A DNA stretch of 64,000 nt from positions 4,485,501 to 4,549,500 of the forward strand of contig NZ_CP121668.1 in assembly GCF_029714425.1 (NCBI RefSeq). The letters are read 5' to 3'. The position numbers were made by a program, and so were the translations under genes. Positions within the stretch are counted from its first letter, which is position 1. Each line of letters opens with the position of its first letter. Below the pieces are notes generated by a model that was not told the origin of the DNA, did not search any database, and saw only the letters and a program-made list of their open reading frames with translations. Positions 36,992-46,835 of the stretch are shown in pieces. The DNA is from Bradyrhizobium sp. CB2312. Lineage in GTDB: Bacteria; Pseudomonadota; Alphaproteobacteria; Rhizobiales; Xanthobacteraceae.

Positions 36992-38269
36992 GAGAGATAG
37001 GTAACGGTCCGTACCGGACACATGGGTTACACTTTCCGCTTTTGTTCTGCGGGAGGTGTGGATGCCGTGGAAAGCGAGTTCGGTGATGGAAGAGCGCCTT
37101 CGCTTTGTCGCCCGTCTGCTGGACGGGGAGGCCATGACGGACGTCTGCCGGGAGTTCGGCATATCACGCAAGACCGGCTACAAGATTTTCGATCGCTACA
37201 AGGAACAGGGGTTGGCGGCCCTGAGCGATCGCTCGCGGCGGCCGGTGCACTATGCCAATCAGCTCCCGGAGCAAGTCGAGGGCCTGATCGTCCGCCTCAA
37301 AGCCGAGAAGCCGCACTGGGGCGCGCGCAAGATCCGTGAATTGCTGGTCCGGCGGCTCGACGGCGATGTCAGGCTTCCCGCCAAAAGCACCATTCATGCG
37401 GTGCTCGATCGCCATGGTTTGGTCAAACGCGGCGGCGTGCCGCGCCACCGCGCGCGCGGCACGCCGCTGTCCGCGGGCGCTGTACCCAATGATCTGTGGT
37501 GCACCGACTTCAAAGGCGAGTTCAAGCTCGGCAATGGCCGCTACTGCTATCCACTGACCGTCACGGACCATGCCTCGCGCTTCCTGTTGCTGTGCGACGC
37601 GCTCGATTCCACCCGCGAGGAGCCGGCCATTGCCGCCTTCGAGCGGCTGTTTCGCGAGCGCGGGCTGCCGCTGGCCATCCGCTCCGACAACGGCGTGCCC
37701 TTCGCCAGCCCCAACGCCTTGTTCAATCTCTCAAAGCTCTCGGTGTGGTGGCTGCGGCTCGGGATTGCGATCGAGCGCATCAAGCCGGGCCATCCGCAGC
37801 AGAACGGACGCCACGAGCGCATGCACCTCACCCTCAAGAAGGAAACCACTCGGCCGCCGGGCGCCAATAGCTTGCAGCAGCAGGAGCGCTTCGACGCGTT
37901 CCTCCGCGAGTTCAACGCCGAGCGTCCCCACGAGGCCCTCGACATGAACTGCCCTGCCGAGCGCTACCTGGCCTCAACGCGCTGCTATGCCGGCCTGCCG
38001 GAACTGACCTATCCGTTCCACGATCACGAGCTACTCGTCACCGCCTGCGGACGGCTTTGCCTGCATCGCAAGCGGATCAATCTCTCCACCGTGCTGGCCG
38101 GACAAAAGCTCGGCATCAAGGAGGTCGACGACGGCATTTGGCTCGTCAGCTTCATGCACTATGATTTGGGATATTTCGACCTGGAGCAGAAAACCCTGCA
38201 ACCCCTCGACAACCCGTTCGGCACGAGGTTGTCACCCATCTCTTAGGTACGATCCGTGACCTATGTCTC
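36992..38269 (+). mobile_element. IS481-like insertion sequence, complete
   Basis: Imperfect 40-base inverted ends (36992-37031 and 38230-38269, about 31 of 40 positions matching; both contain TAGGT, ACGG, CGTACC and ATGGGT) flank one transposase gene. The exact tips and target duplication cannot be fixed by eye. CCGGACACAT occurs inside the left end (37014-37023) and again just outside the right end (38274-38283). The element stands 22 bases from the 3' end of tRNA-Ser. Confidence 0.8.
37062..38246 (+). CDS. IS481 family transposase
   Basis: The 394-residue product starts at ATG 37062 behind GGGAGG (GTG 37056 is also in frame). An N-terminal helix-turn-helix (MTDVCREFGISRKTGYKIFDRYKEQGL) precedes the rve-type DDE core: D149 in LWCTDFKGEF, D209 in IRSDNGVPF and E252 in PQQNGRHERMHLTLKKE. 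The frame is complete with no internal stop, so the enzyme may be active. GC content is similar to that of the host genes. Confidence 0.93.
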   Translation: MPWKASSVMEERLRFVARLLDGEAMTDVCREFGISRKTGYKIFDRYKEQGLAALSDRSRRPVHYANQLPEQVEGLIVRLKAEKPHWGARKIRELLVRRLDGDVRLPAKSTIHAVLDRHGLVKRGGVPRHRARGTPLSAGAVPNDLWCTDFKGEFKLGNGRYCYPLTVTDHASRFLLLCDALDSTREEPAIAAFERLFRERGLPLAIRSDNGVPFASPNALFNLSKLSVWWLRLGIAIERIKPGHPQQNGRHERMHLTLKKETTRPPGANSLQQQERFDAFLREFNAERPHEALDMNCPAERYLASTRCYAGLPELTYPFHDHELLVTACGRLCLHRKRINLSTVLAGQKLGIKEVDDGIWLVSFMHYDLGYFDLEQKTLQPLDNPFGTRLSPIS

Positions 38270-38291
38270 CGGGCCGGACACATCTGTTGGA

Positions 38292-38384
38292 TGGCGGAGA
38301 GGGAGGGATTCGAACCCTCGATACAGCTTGAGACCGTATGACGCTTTAGCAAAGCGTTGCCTTCAGCCACTCGGCCACCTCTCC
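38292..38384 (-). tRNA. tRNA-Ser(GCU)
   Basis: On the minus strand the 93 bases fold as a class II tRNA. The acceptor stem is GGAGAGG/CCTCTCC with G then an encoded CCA at the 3' end. The D arm is GGCCGAGTGGCTGAAGGC, and the anticodon stem-loop CGCTTTGCTAAAGCG carries GCT. A long variable arm and a GGTTCGAATCC T-loop follow. GCU reads AGC and AGU serine codons. Confidence 0.95.
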
Positions 38385-39192
38385 GGTGCGAGCCTTATGC
38401 ATCTAATTGCTTGGGCTGGTCAATTTGGAAGCGCGTGTTTTCGTTCGAATATTCCCAGCGATCTTCGGGACGTGAGCGGAATTTCGCGAGAGCCGGGCGC
38501 GGAGCTGAGCCCTCTGGCTTCCGCCGCAAGGATCGTTGCCTGCACGAAGGCCGCCTTTTCTCGAACAAGCGGCTGAACTTCTTGCCGAATCCAGCGTGGT
38601 CGCGCACGGGAGAGGGCGGCTTCCACCGGTCTCGATCCGAATAATCCCCGCTATTCATTCCCCGCTATTCATAAAGGGTGCTTGCAGCAGCGCGGCGGGC
38701 CCGACCGTGACTGTGCCTGCAGAGCAACAGCGTCGCGAAGGGGGGCCGTGGCTTCTCCTTGAGTCTCCTCTCGATTCCACGATTCGAGTGCGTCAAAGCC
38801 GTTTCGGGCCGGACTCTCGCCTCGCCTGCCTCATGTGCGGAATTTTGAGGGCAAATGGAACCTTCTCGAAAACGATAGCATAAACAATGTGTTGCGAGGG
38901 GCGCTTCGATCACATCTGCGTGTTATTTGTGCAACACCCGTCGGAAAACAGGTTTCATATGCCCGTTACGAGGCGTTCTCTTGTTGTGTGTGCAAGGACG
39001 TTCGGTAATTGTGACCACGCGACGTAGGGGGGCATCCCGAGGTCGTCCCGTTTAGGTCATTCGCTTAAGTCCCTCGCGTTCATGCGGGTGTGTCCGAAGG
39101 CGCGAAGGAACCGAAAGCGGTGATTTAGAGGGGTTTGGGGCATTGGCCGTCCGGTCAGTGACCTCCCCTGAAGAGCAACTTGGAGGTTTAAC
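38385..39192. other. Gap between tRNA-Ser and the porin gene
   Basis: A minus-strand frame at 38395-38658 encodes 87 basic residues (MNSGDYSDRDRWKPPSPVRD at its start). It has no ribosome site and starts inside a perfect 14-base tandem repeat TCCCCGCTATTCAT (38645-38658 and 38659-38672), so I do not call it. The last 250 bases before the porin are AT-richer and should hold its promoter and leader; a GGAGG site lies at 39182. Confidence 0.4.
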
Positions 39193-40806
39193 ATGAAGTT
39201 GGTTAAGAGCCTTTTGCTCGGCTCAGCGGCGGGTCTGATCGCCGTGGGCGGAGCGCAGGCGGCTGATCTGCCCGTGAAGGCCAAGGCGGTCGAATACGTG
39301 AAGATCTGCTCCCTGTACGGTGCGGGATTCTACTACATCCCGGGCACTGACACCTGCATCAAGCTGGGTGGTTATCTGCGCGCTGAAGTCGCGCTGAACA
39401 CCAACTCGGACTACAGCGGCCAGTTCAACACCGGCTCGCAGGGTGCAAACGGTGCACGTAACCGTCTGACGAACTACTACACCATGCGCGCTCGTGAGGA
39501 CCTCAACATCGACACGCGCACCGCGACCGAGTACGGCGTGGTCCGCACGTTCTTCGATGGCGTCTTCTCCTGGACGACCGGCAACTACGTCGGCACCAAC
39601 AGCGGCACTGGTGCGACCCAGTATAGCGGCACGCTCGGCGTGGGCCCCAACCCGGTTGGCACGGCTGCCAGCCCCGTGTCGCTGTTCGGCTCGGGCTCGG
39701 GCTCGGTCAACGGCACGGACGGCAACACCTCGGGCGGTTCGCTCGGCGTGTACTACGCCTTCATCCAGTTCGCCGGCTTCACGATGGGTAAGGCAGTGTC
39801 GCAGTTCGACGCTCCCTGGACCAACTATCCGGGCAACAACTTCGACGGTCTGGTCGGCGGCAGCGGCACGGTCACTGGTGTCAACCAGTTCACCTACACC
39901 GCTGACTTCGGTCAGGGCATCACGGCGGCGTTCTCGGCTGAAGACGTCACCCAGTACTATCAGGCTGGTAACATCAACATCACCCCTGGTGCGACTGGCG
40001 GCTTCGGCTTGTTCGGCGGTGCGGTCGGCAACACCGGCAGCATCGGCGGCACGCGTTCGCCGAACCTCGTCGGTATGATCCGTGTCGACCAGGCTTGGGG
40101 TCTGTTCCAGGCGTCGGTGGCTGCGCATGATAACCACGTTGCCTACTACCAACAGACCGAGGTGAGCGGTCACCCCGACGACAAGTGGGGTTGGGCGGTC
40201 CAGCTCGCTCTGTCGATCAAGAACATCCCGACTGGTGCGGGTGACGTGATCAACATCTCGGGCGTCTACACCGACGGCGCGACCCGCTACAACTTCCAGA
40301 ACCTCGCGGGCAGCACCTTCGCGATGTTCGGCAGCTCGAACACCGCCTATCAGAGCGTCGGCTTTGCGTCGGCCCCTGACACGGTGTTCATCAACGGCAG
40401 CTCTCAGGAGACCGTCAAGACCTGGGGCTTCCGTGGTGCTTACACCCACAACTGGGATCCGTACTGGAACACTGCGGTCTACGGTGCTTACGCCGGGGCT
40501 CAGTTTGGTTCGCTGGCCAAGTCGACGATTTGCAGCGCTGCTGTCTTCGGGACGATCGCCGCGGTTGGTTCGACCTGCAACCCGGACTTCAACATCGGCC
40601 AGGCTGGTATCATCACCCGCTGGACTCCTGTGAAGAATCTGACCTTCTCGGCAGACTTCACCTGGACCCATCTGGACCAGAAGTATTCTGGTTTCGTGAC
40701 CCCGCAGGCGACTCTCGCGGTGCCGGCCAAGCCGGGTAACGTGGCCTACGAGCTCAAGGATCAGGACACGTTCACCCTGCTCCTCCGCGCTCAGCGCAAC
40801 TGGTAA
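39193..40806 (+). CDS. Major outer-membrane porin (Porin_2 family)
   Basis: The 537-residue product begins with a signal peptide MKLVKSLLLGSAAGLIAVGG ending near AQAADLPVK. VEYVKICSLYGAGFYYIPGTDTCIKLGGYLRAE is the hallmark N-terminus of rhizobial/Bradyrhizobium porins. Beta-strand periodicity continues to a terminal aromatic, LLRAQRNW, suited to BAM recognition. Codon use is strongly biased and Gly/Asn/Thr-rich, implying very high expression. A TGGAGG ribosome site precedes it, and a strong terminator follows at 40829. Confidence 0.95.
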   Translation: MKLVKSLLLGSAAGLIAVGGAQAADLPVKAKAVEYVKICSLYGAGFYYIPGTDTCIKLGGYLRAEVALNTNSDYSGQFNTGSQGANGARNRLTNYYTMRAREDLNIDTRTATEYGVVRTFFDGVFSWTTGNYVGTNSGTGATQYSGTLGVGPNPVGTAASPVSLFGSGSGSVNGTDGNTSGGSLGVYYAFIQFAGFTMGKAVSQFDAPWTNYPGNNFDGLVGGSGTVTGVNQFTYTADFGQGITAAFSAEDVTQYYQAGNINITPGATGGFGLFGGAVGNTGSIGGTRSPNLVGMIRVDQAWGLFQASVAAHDNHVAYYQQTEVSGHPDDKWGWAVQLALSIKNIPTGAGDVINISGVYTDGATRYNFQNLAGSTFAMFGSSNTAYQSVGFASAPDTVFINGSSQETVKTWGFRGAYTHNWDPYWNTAVYGAYAGAQFGSLAKSTICSAAVFGTIAAVGSTCNPDFNIGQAGIITRWTPVKNLTFSADFTWTHLDQKYSGFVTPQATLAVPAKPGNVAYELKDQDTFTLLLRAQRNW

Positions 40807-40828
40807 GTCTGGTCTAACGACCTGACAG

Positions 40829-40866
40829 AAGCCCCGGCGGGAAACCGCCGGGGCTTTTCTTTTTTG
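40829..40866 (+). terminator. Strong intrinsic terminator of the porin gene
   Basis: AAGCCCCGGCGG-GAAA-CCGCCGGGGCTT forms a perfect 12-bp stem with a GAAA tetraloop, followed by TTCTTTTTT. It is one of the clearest Rho-independent terminators in the window and fits a heavily transcribed gene. Confidence 0.93.
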
Positions 40867-41412
40867 CGAACGGGGCTTGCGACCCGGCAATGTCAGCCGA
40901 GCCAGGCCCCGCTTCTGTGACCGGTCGCTCGCCACGGCTCAGGTCGCGGCCTCTTCGCGCTGTCTGCTTGACTCGAAACGGACCTTTGATCTGGATCAAC
41001 CTGGAGGAGTGCCGCTTCGTTTCTGTACGCCTCACCATCGGTAAGATCCGACTATCGAAAAGCCCATATCAAGCGAAGCAACTCTTCGCGTCGGTGTGAA
41101 GCAACGCAGGCCGCTGATGCACGCGCCCGGGGGCGTCATGAATCTGGCTGATACGAAGTCGTTGTCTGGCTCCGGACAATCGTCTGAGCATCCAGTGCAT
41201 CCCGAAAAATCCTCGGGGTGGGCCCGAGGGCGCGAGCTACGATTCTTGTCACCGACCCTCAGGATTCAGCGCAAGGTGCTTAAAGGCGGCTCGCATCTTT
41301 GCGCTCCCAACTACTGCCGCCGTTATCGTCCGGCCGCGCGTCATGCCAAGCCGATCGACACCTCAGCAAGCCATCTCGGCTTCAGGTGCATCGTCAGGAA
41401 GAGGATCACGTC
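40867..41412. other. Gap between porin terminator and sulfatase gene
   Basis: No supported gene is seen in these 546 bases; the small forward frames have odd composition and poor starts. The region holds a perfect FNR/FixK-type box at 40986-40999, a GGAGGAG stretch shortly after it, and an AAGAGGA ribosome site just before the sulfatase start. Confidence 0.5.
40986..40999. promoter_or_regulatory. FNR/FixK-type box
   Basis: TTGATCTGGATCAA is an exact TTGAT-N4-ATCAA palindrome, the site bound by FNR, FixK2 and related CRP/FNR regulators that activate genes under low oxygen in Bradyrhizobium. If it acts at -41, transcription would start near 41033, heading toward the sulfatase gene. Confidence 0.6.
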
Positions 41413-43122
41413 ATGAGTACAGATAGGATTCTGGAAAAGCCTGAGATGAGCACGGGATCAATCGGCGGAGGATTGAAACGCCGCGATCTCTTGTTGAGTG
41501 GTAGTTCTCTCGTCGCTGCTTCGGCGCTCTCGGCCGTCGGATTGACGAGCCCGGCGCAAGCGCAGCAGCCGGCACCGTCGCCCGCAGCGGCCGGCCAGCG
41601 ACCGAACATAGTCGTCATCATGGGAGACGACATCGGCATCTGGAATATCGGCGCGTACCACCGCGGGATGATGGCCGGGCGGACGCCAAACCTCGACAAG
41701 ATCGCCGCCGAAGGCATGCTGTTCACCGATTACTACGCCGAGGCGAGTTGCACGGCGGGGCGCGCCAACTTCATCACCGGTGAGTTGCCGATCCGGACCG
41801 GCATGACCACAGTCGGCCAGGCCGGCGCTCCCACCGGCTTGCCGGCGGAGGCCGTGACCATTGCCACGGCGCTGAAAGGAATGGGCTATGCCACCGGCCA
41901 ATTCGGCAAGAATCACCTTGGCGACAAGAACGAGTTTTTGCCGACGGTGCATGGCTTCGACGAGTTCTTCGGCTACCTGTATCACCTCGACGCAATGGAA
42001 GATCCGGCCCACCCCGGCTATCCGCAGGACCTGTTGAACGTCGTCGGTCCGCGCAACATGCTCCATACGTGGGCGACCGATGTCGACGATGCCACCGTGG
42101 ACCCGCGCTGGGGCAAGGTGGGCAAGCAAAGGATCGAGGACGCCGGCACGCTCTATCCCAAGCGGATGGAAACCGTGGACGACGAAATCCGGGACCTTGC
42201 TTTGAAGTTCATTGAGAAGGCCAAGGCCGACAACAAGCCGTTCTTCCTGTGGCTCAATCCAACCCGCATGCACATCGTCACGCACTTGTCGCCAAGATAC
42301 CAGGCGATGCGCAATTCCAAGAACGGCTGGACGATTCATGAAGCCGGCATGGCGCAGCTCGACGACGATGTCGGCATCGTTATGCAAAAGCTCAAGGACA
42401 TGGGCGTGGATGACAACACCATTGTAATCTTCACTACCGACAACGGCACAGAGGTCTTCACCTGGCCGGATGGCGGACAGACGCCATTCGCGCAAAGCAA
42501 AGGCACCGTCATGGAAGGCGGTTTCCGTGTGCCGGCAATGATCCGCTGGCCTGGCAAGGTGCCGGCCGGCAAGGTCGAGAACGGCATCATCTCCGGGCTG
42601 GACTGGTTCCCGACCTTACTAGCCGCAGCCGGCAAACCGAACATTGTCGAGGAGTTGAAGAAGGGCAAACACATCGGGGACCGCACCTACAAGTGCCATC
42701 TGGACGGTTACAATCAGATGGACATGATCACCGGCAAAGGGCCGTCGAGCCGGCGCGAAATCTGGTACTTCGGCGAGAGCGAGCTGGGAGCCGTGCGCAT
42801 CGACGACTTCAAGTATCGTTTCATCGACCAGCCTGGAGGCTGGCTGGGCGAAAAAAGCAAGGTTGACGTGCCCTATTTGACCAACCTTCGCCTCGATCCG
42901 TTCGAGCGGACGGGCTGGCCCGATAGCGGGACCAAATTTGGCGCGCAGCAATACTTCGACTGGTTCAAATATGAATTCTGGCGCTTCGTGTTCGTTCAGC
43001 AGGAGGTCGAGAAACTGGCCATGACGGCGATCGAGTTTCCGCCGATGCAGAGGGGGGCAAGCTTCAATCTAGACGCGGTGAAGGCCAAGATCGAAGCGGC
43101 GCGGGCGGCGGTAGCGAAATAA
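41413..43122 (+). CDS. Tat-exported arylsulfatase family protein
   Basis: From ATG 41413 the 569-residue product has a twin-arginine signal ([20 protein letters not shown], arginines at 23-24) ending near AQA. The sulfatase domain starts [12 protein letters not shown] with metal-binding aspartates. The catalytic cysteine is C113 in [10 protein letters not shown], matching CxAxR (the CxPxR variant), to be oxidised to formylglycine before Tat export. It should cleave a sulfate ester in the periplasm. An FNR/FixK-type box lies about 415 bases upstream. Confidence 0.92.
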   Translation: MSTDRILEKPEMSTGSIGGGLKRRDLLLSGSSLVAASALSAVGLTSPAQAQQPAPSPAAAGQRPNIVVIMGDDIGIWNIGAYHRGMMAGRTPNLDKIAAEGMLFTDYYAEASCTAGRANFITGELPIRTGMTTVGQAGAPTGLPAEAVTIATALKGMGYATGQFGKNHLGDKNEFLPTVHGFDEFFGYLYHLDAMEDPAHPGYPQDLLNVVGPRNMLHTWATDVDDATVDPRWGKVGKQRIEDAGTLYPKRMETVDDEIRDLALKFIEKAKADNKPFFLWLNPTRMHIVTHLSPRYQAMRNSKNGWTIHEAGMAQLDDDVGIVMQKLKDMGVDDNTIVIFTTDNGTEVFTWPDGGQTPFAQSKGTVMEGGFRVPAMIRWPGKVPAGKVENGIISGLDWFPTLLAAAGKPNIVEELKKGKHIGDRTYKCHLDGYNQMDMITGKGPSSRREIWYFGESELGAVRIDDFKYRFIDQPGGWLGEKSKVDVPYLTNLRLDPFERTGWPDSGTKFGAQQYFDWFKYEFWRFVFVQQEVEKLAMTAIEFPPMQRGASFNLDAVKAKIEAARAAVAK

Positions 43123-43214
43123 GCGTGCAGTTCTGACCACTTGCGGGTGGCCTCCTATGGGTCGCCCGCTCCGGTTGCCCGTTGTTGGCACTTTGCGTCG
43201 GAGTAGGGCCGTCT

Positions 43215-45725
43215 CTATTCCACGCTGCCGGTGCCGCGGCGCAGATCGGCCTCGATCTGCAATCGCGTGCCGCCGCCGAAGCGGGCGCGGTAGACCTGAA
43301 GGTTCTCCATGATCCGCTGCACGTAGTTGCGCGTCTCGGAGAACGGAATCAGCTCGACCCAGTCGACCGCATCGACCTTGGGGTCACGCGGGTCGCCGTA
43401 GCGGTCGATCCACTTCTTCACGCTGCCGCGGCCGGCATTGTAGGCGGCAAAGGTCATGATGTAGGAGCCGCGATAATCCTCGAGCAGCCCGCCGAGCTCG
43501 GCCGAGCCGAGCGTGGCGTTGTAGACCGAATCGTTCTTCAACCGCGCCAGATCGTAGGTGGCGCCGTGCCGCTTGCAGACATAGCGCGCCGCGTCCGGCG
43601 TCACCTGCATCAGCCCATAGGCCTGCGCCGGCGAGACCACCGAGGGGTTGAACGCGCTCTCCTGCCGCGCAATCGCGTAGACGATGCTGCGCTCGACCTC
43701 GGGGCCGATCGGCGTGAAGTGCGGAATGCCGTTGACGGGATAGGCGTAGAAATCGAAAGGCAGGCCGCGGTTGAGCGCGGCCTTGCCGAGCAGCAGCATG
43801 CCGCGCGCGTCGCTGTAGCGCTGGGTGAGCTCGCCGAGGCCCGCGAGCGCTTCCGGATCGCCGTTCTCGCCCATGTCGGCGAGCAGAGGCACGGCGAGCT
43901 CGCGCTCGTCGAGCTCGTAGAGCAGCTGCGCGGCGCGCACGATCTCCAGCCGCTCGGCGCCGCGGCCGCGCGGCTGGCTGTTGAGCTCGATCTGCGGCAG
44001 GCCAAGCTTGGCGCGCGCGAGCTGGCCGTAATAGCTGGTCGATTGCTCGGCTGCGCGGGCATAGGCGTTGCGCGCCTCCTGCTGACGGCCTGCGGCCTCC
44101 GCGGCGCGGCCCTGCCAATAGCCGGCGCGCGCCAGCGTGGTCGGATTGACGCTACCGACGCCAATGCGGGCGAAATGCTGGGCGGCGGTGGTGGGATCGT
44201 TGAGGAAGCGCAGCGCGATCCAGCCCGCGGTGAATTCCTGCTCGGTCTTGTAGATGTCGCGCGAGGGCAGGGCTGCGTCGCGCGCGATCAGATAGGCGCT
44301 GCGGAACTCCTCGGTGTCGATCATCTTGCGCGCCAGGAGGCGCCGCTCGATCCACCATTCGTCGAGATTGTAGAGCCGGCCTGGGTCCTTCGGCGCCGAC
44401 AGCATCAGCTGGGCGGCTTCGGCAAACTTCTCCTCGCGGCGCAAGAGCTGGATCCTGCTGAAGGTGAAGCCGGGATCATTGTGCAGCTCGCGCGGCACAG
44501 CTTCCAGCAACGCGCGCGTGTTCGGCGCCTTCTTGACGGCGGCGATGCGGGCCTTGGCGAGCGCGACATAGCCGGCGCCGAGGCGCTTGGCCGCGCGCAT
44601 CGCGGCCTCGTTCTCGCTGCCGTAGAGCAGGGTGTCCATCCGCGCCTTCTGATCGCCCGGCGTCACCAGCGCGCCGAACTGGTCGAGCGCGTTGTTCTCG
44701 GTCTCCTCCGACATCGGATCGCTGCGCCAGGCCTCGCGCACCAGCCGCTCGGCATTGGCGCGGTCGCCGCGCGCCAGCATCGCCTTGGCGAGCGTGAAGC
44801 GGCCCTTGGCGGAGATCGGCGACTCGTTCTCGAACCAGGACCAGGCAACGGAATCATCGCGCCTGTCGTCCCACATCGCAGCCTCTAGGCGGCGGCGCAG
44901 GAAGGTCTGCGACGGCCAACTCGGATTGGCGGAGAGGAAGGCGCGGTAGCGCTCGACGGTGGCGCCATTATCCTCGCTGCGCAGGATGACCCATTCGGCG
45001 AGTTTTCGCGCGACAGGATCGGAGATGGAGGCGGCGTAATTGCTGGCATCGCCCGCCTTGCGCTTGCGCACGAGCTCGATGACGGTCCCCAGCGTGTCCT
45101 TGTCCGCCTGCGACGTCGAGGAGGTCGCGGCGACCGCGGCCGGCGTCACCGGCTTGCGTGGTGCGGCATGCTGGCGCGTCGCAGGAGCCAGCACGGGCGC
45201 AGCGACGGGTTTGGCGGGCGCCGGGGCGGTCGGTTTGATCGTGGCCGTCACGGCCGGCGCGGGGGCGGCTTTGGGGGGCGAGGTGCCGGCAGTCGGCGTT
45301 GATTTTGGCGCGGGGGCGGCTGCGGCAGGCTTGGGCTTGTCCTTGGGCTTGTCCTTCGCGGGGTCCTTGCCGGCGGTCTTGCCTGCGTCCTTGGTCGGCT
45401 TCTTCGCGGCGTCCTTGGCAAGGTCCTTGGCAAGTTCCTTGGCCGGGGTGCTCGCCGCACCCTTGCTCGCGCCCTTTGTGTCCTTGCCGGTTCCCTTGTC
45501 TGTTCCTTTGGCAGGTGCCTTCGGGGTGTTCTTGGCGGTATCCTTGGCCACGGGCTTGGCGGTGTCCTTGGTTCCTTCCGCCGTCGTCTCGTTGGACTTG
45601 GCGAGAGCGGCGCAGCCGATCGACAGCCCTGCTGTCAGGCACAGAACCAGACCAATGGATCGCCACGTGGCGCGCGGAAAGGAGATCACGGCGTTTCGTC
45701 GCCCCGAATCAGTCAGTTGGCTCAA
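43215..45725 (-). CDS. Soluble lytic murein transglycosylase (Slt70-like)
   Basis: The 836-residue product starts with an export signal (about residues 20-42, ending near CAALAKS). A roughly 170-residue Lys/Ala/Pro/Thr-rich low-complexity linker follows. A long helical superhelix of TPR-like repeats and a C-terminal SLT domain near residue 690 come next; the catalytic glutamate is in ARQESAFNPSVVSP, then AYGLMQVTPDAA and TFAAYNAGRGSVKKW. It cleaves peptidoglycan to 1,6-anhydroMurNAc products. The linker is longer than in Slt70 and may span or bind the cell wall. Confidence 0.93.
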   Translation of the reverse strand: MSQLTDSGRRNAVISFPRATWRSIGLVLCLTAGLSIGCAALAKSNETTAEGTKDTAKPVAKDTAKNTPKAPAKGTDKGTGKDTKGASKGAASTPAKELAKDLAKDAAKKPTKDAGKTAGKDPAKDKPKDKPKPAAAAPAPKSTPTAGTSPPKAAPAPAVTATIKPTAPAPAKPVAAPVLAPATRQHAAPRKPVTPAAVAATSSTSQADKDTLGTVIELVRKRKAGDASNYAASISDPVARKLAEWVILRSEDNGATVERYRAFLSANPSWPSQTFLRRRLEAAMWDDRRDDSVAWSWFENESPISAKGRFTLAKAMLARGDRANAERLVREAWRSDPMSEETENNALDQFGALVTPGDQKARMDTLLYGSENEAAMRAAKRLGAGYVALAKARIAAVKKAPNTRALLEAVPRELHNDPGFTFSRIQLLRREEKFAEAAQLMLSAPKDPGRLYNLDEWWIERRLLARKMIDTEEFRSAYLIARDAALPSRDIYKTEQEFTAGWIALRFLNDPTTAAQHFARIGVGSVNPTTLARAGYWQGRAAEAAGRQQEARNAYARAAEQSTSYYGQLARAKLGLPQIELNSQPRGRGAERLEIVRAAQLLYELDERELAVPLLADMGENGDPEALAGLGELTQRYSDARGMLLLGKAALNRGLPFDFYAYPVNGIPHFTPIGPEVERSIVYAIARQESAFNPSVVSPAQAYGLMQVTPDAARYVCKRHGATYDLARLKNDSVYNATLGSAELGGLLEDYRGSYIMTFAAYNAGRGSVKKWIDRYGDPRDPKVDAVDWVELIPFSETRNYVQRIMENLQVYRARFGGGTRLQIEADLRRGTGSVE

Positions 45726-45917
45726 GATCTAGCTGTATTTGATTGAATATGCGGACAAAATACCAACAGCGGCTTACCTCCGCCCGATTTGCACCAGCAC
45801 CGCGGCAAAATCGCGGCCTAAACGGTGCGTCACGTGGAGGCGGGCCTTTTACCGGCGGGATAGACCCGATATGTATGGGGCTTGCTCTCAAGAGATCGCC
45901 GCGTACGGAGGAAGTCC

Positions 45918-46808
45918 ATGGCAGCCAAGACGAAATTCCGGGGGTCGTTCACCGCCTTGGTCACGCCGTTCAAGAACGGCTCGCTGGACGAGGCGGCGTT
46001 CCGCTCCCTGGTCAACTGGCAGATCGCCGAGGGCACCAATGGCCTCGTCCCGGTCGGCACCACCGGCGAGAGCCCGACGCTGAGCCATGACGAGCACAAG
46101 AAGGTGGTCGAATGGTGCATCGCTGAAGCCAAGGGCCGGGTACCCGTCGTTGCCGGCGCCGGCTCCAACTCGACCAAGGAGGCGATCGAGCTCGCCCAGC
46201 ACGCCGAGAAGGCGGGCGCGGATGCCGTGCTGGTCGTCACGCCCTACTACAACAAGCCGACTCAGGAAGGCCTCTACCAGCACTTCAAGGCGATCAACGA
46301 CGCGATCGGAATTCCGATCATCATCTACAACATCCCGCCGCGCTCGGTGATCGACATGTCGGTCGACACCATGAAGCGGCTGTGGGAGCTGAAGAACATC
46401 GCCGGCGTCAAGGACGCCACCGCCAGCATGGTGCGCGTGTCGCAGCAGCGCGCGGCGATGGGCGAGGATTTCAACCAGCTCTCCGGCGAGGATGCCACCA
46501 TCCTCGGCTACATGGCCCATGGCGGCCACGGCTGCATCTCGGTGACCTCGAACGTCGCGCCGCGCCTGTGTGCGGAGTTCCACACCGCCTGGCAGAAGGG
46601 CGACGCCAAGGCGGCGCTCGCGATCCACGACAAGCTGATGCCGCTGCACAACAACCTCTTCATCGAGAGCAATCCGGCGCCGATCAAGTACGCGATGTCG
46701 CTGCTCGGCAAGTTCGACGAGACGCTGCGGCTGCCGATGGTCCCGGTCTCAGAGCCGACCCGCGCCGCGGTGCGCAGCGCCATGGTACATGCCGGCCTGA
46801 TCAACTGA
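45918..46808 (+). CDS. dapA: 4-hydroxy-tetrahydrodipicolinate synthase
   Basis: From ATG 45918 behind GGAGGAAG the 296-residue product has the DapA/NAL signatures [45 protein letters not shown] and the Schiff-base lysine in [11 protein letters not shown]. It condenses pyruvate with aspartate semialdehyde, the entry to lysine and diaminopimelate. It is divergent from the lytic transglycosylase gene, so the gap of about 190 bases joins two peptidoglycan-related functions. Confidence 0.96.
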   Translation: MAAKTKFRGSFTALVTPFKNGSLDEAAFRSLVNWQIAEGTNGLVPVGTTGESPTLSHDEHKKVVEWCIAEAKGRVPVVAGAGSNSTKEAIELAQHAEKAGADAVLVVTPYYNKPTQEGLYQHFKAINDAIGIPIIIYNIPPRSVIDMSVDTMKRLWELKNIAGVKDATASMVRVSQQRAAMGEDFNQLSGEDATILGYMAHGGHGCISVTSNVAPRLCAEFHTAWQKGDAKAALAIHDKLMPLHNNLFIESNPAPIKYAMSLLGKFDETLRLPMVPVSEPTRAAVRSAMVHAGLIN

Positions 46809-46835
46809 CGCGGTGACAAATCGGGGGAGCCGTCC

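Noticed and set aside
38395..38658. Minus-strand frame of 87 residues next to tRNA-Ser
   Set aside because: No ribosome site, very basic composition, and the start codon lies inside a 14-base tandem repeat. It overlaps other equally long frames, so nothing favours it.
39223..40935. Long open frame on the strand opposite the porin
   Set aside because: It mirrors a strongly codon-biased gene, is Arg/Val/Asp-rich without domains, and has no promoter or ribosome site. It is a shadow of the porin.
41096..41416. Plus-strand frame of 106 residues before the sulfatase
   Set aside because: No good ribosome site, composition unlike neighbouring proteins, and its end overlaps the sulfatase start. More likely a leader sequence.
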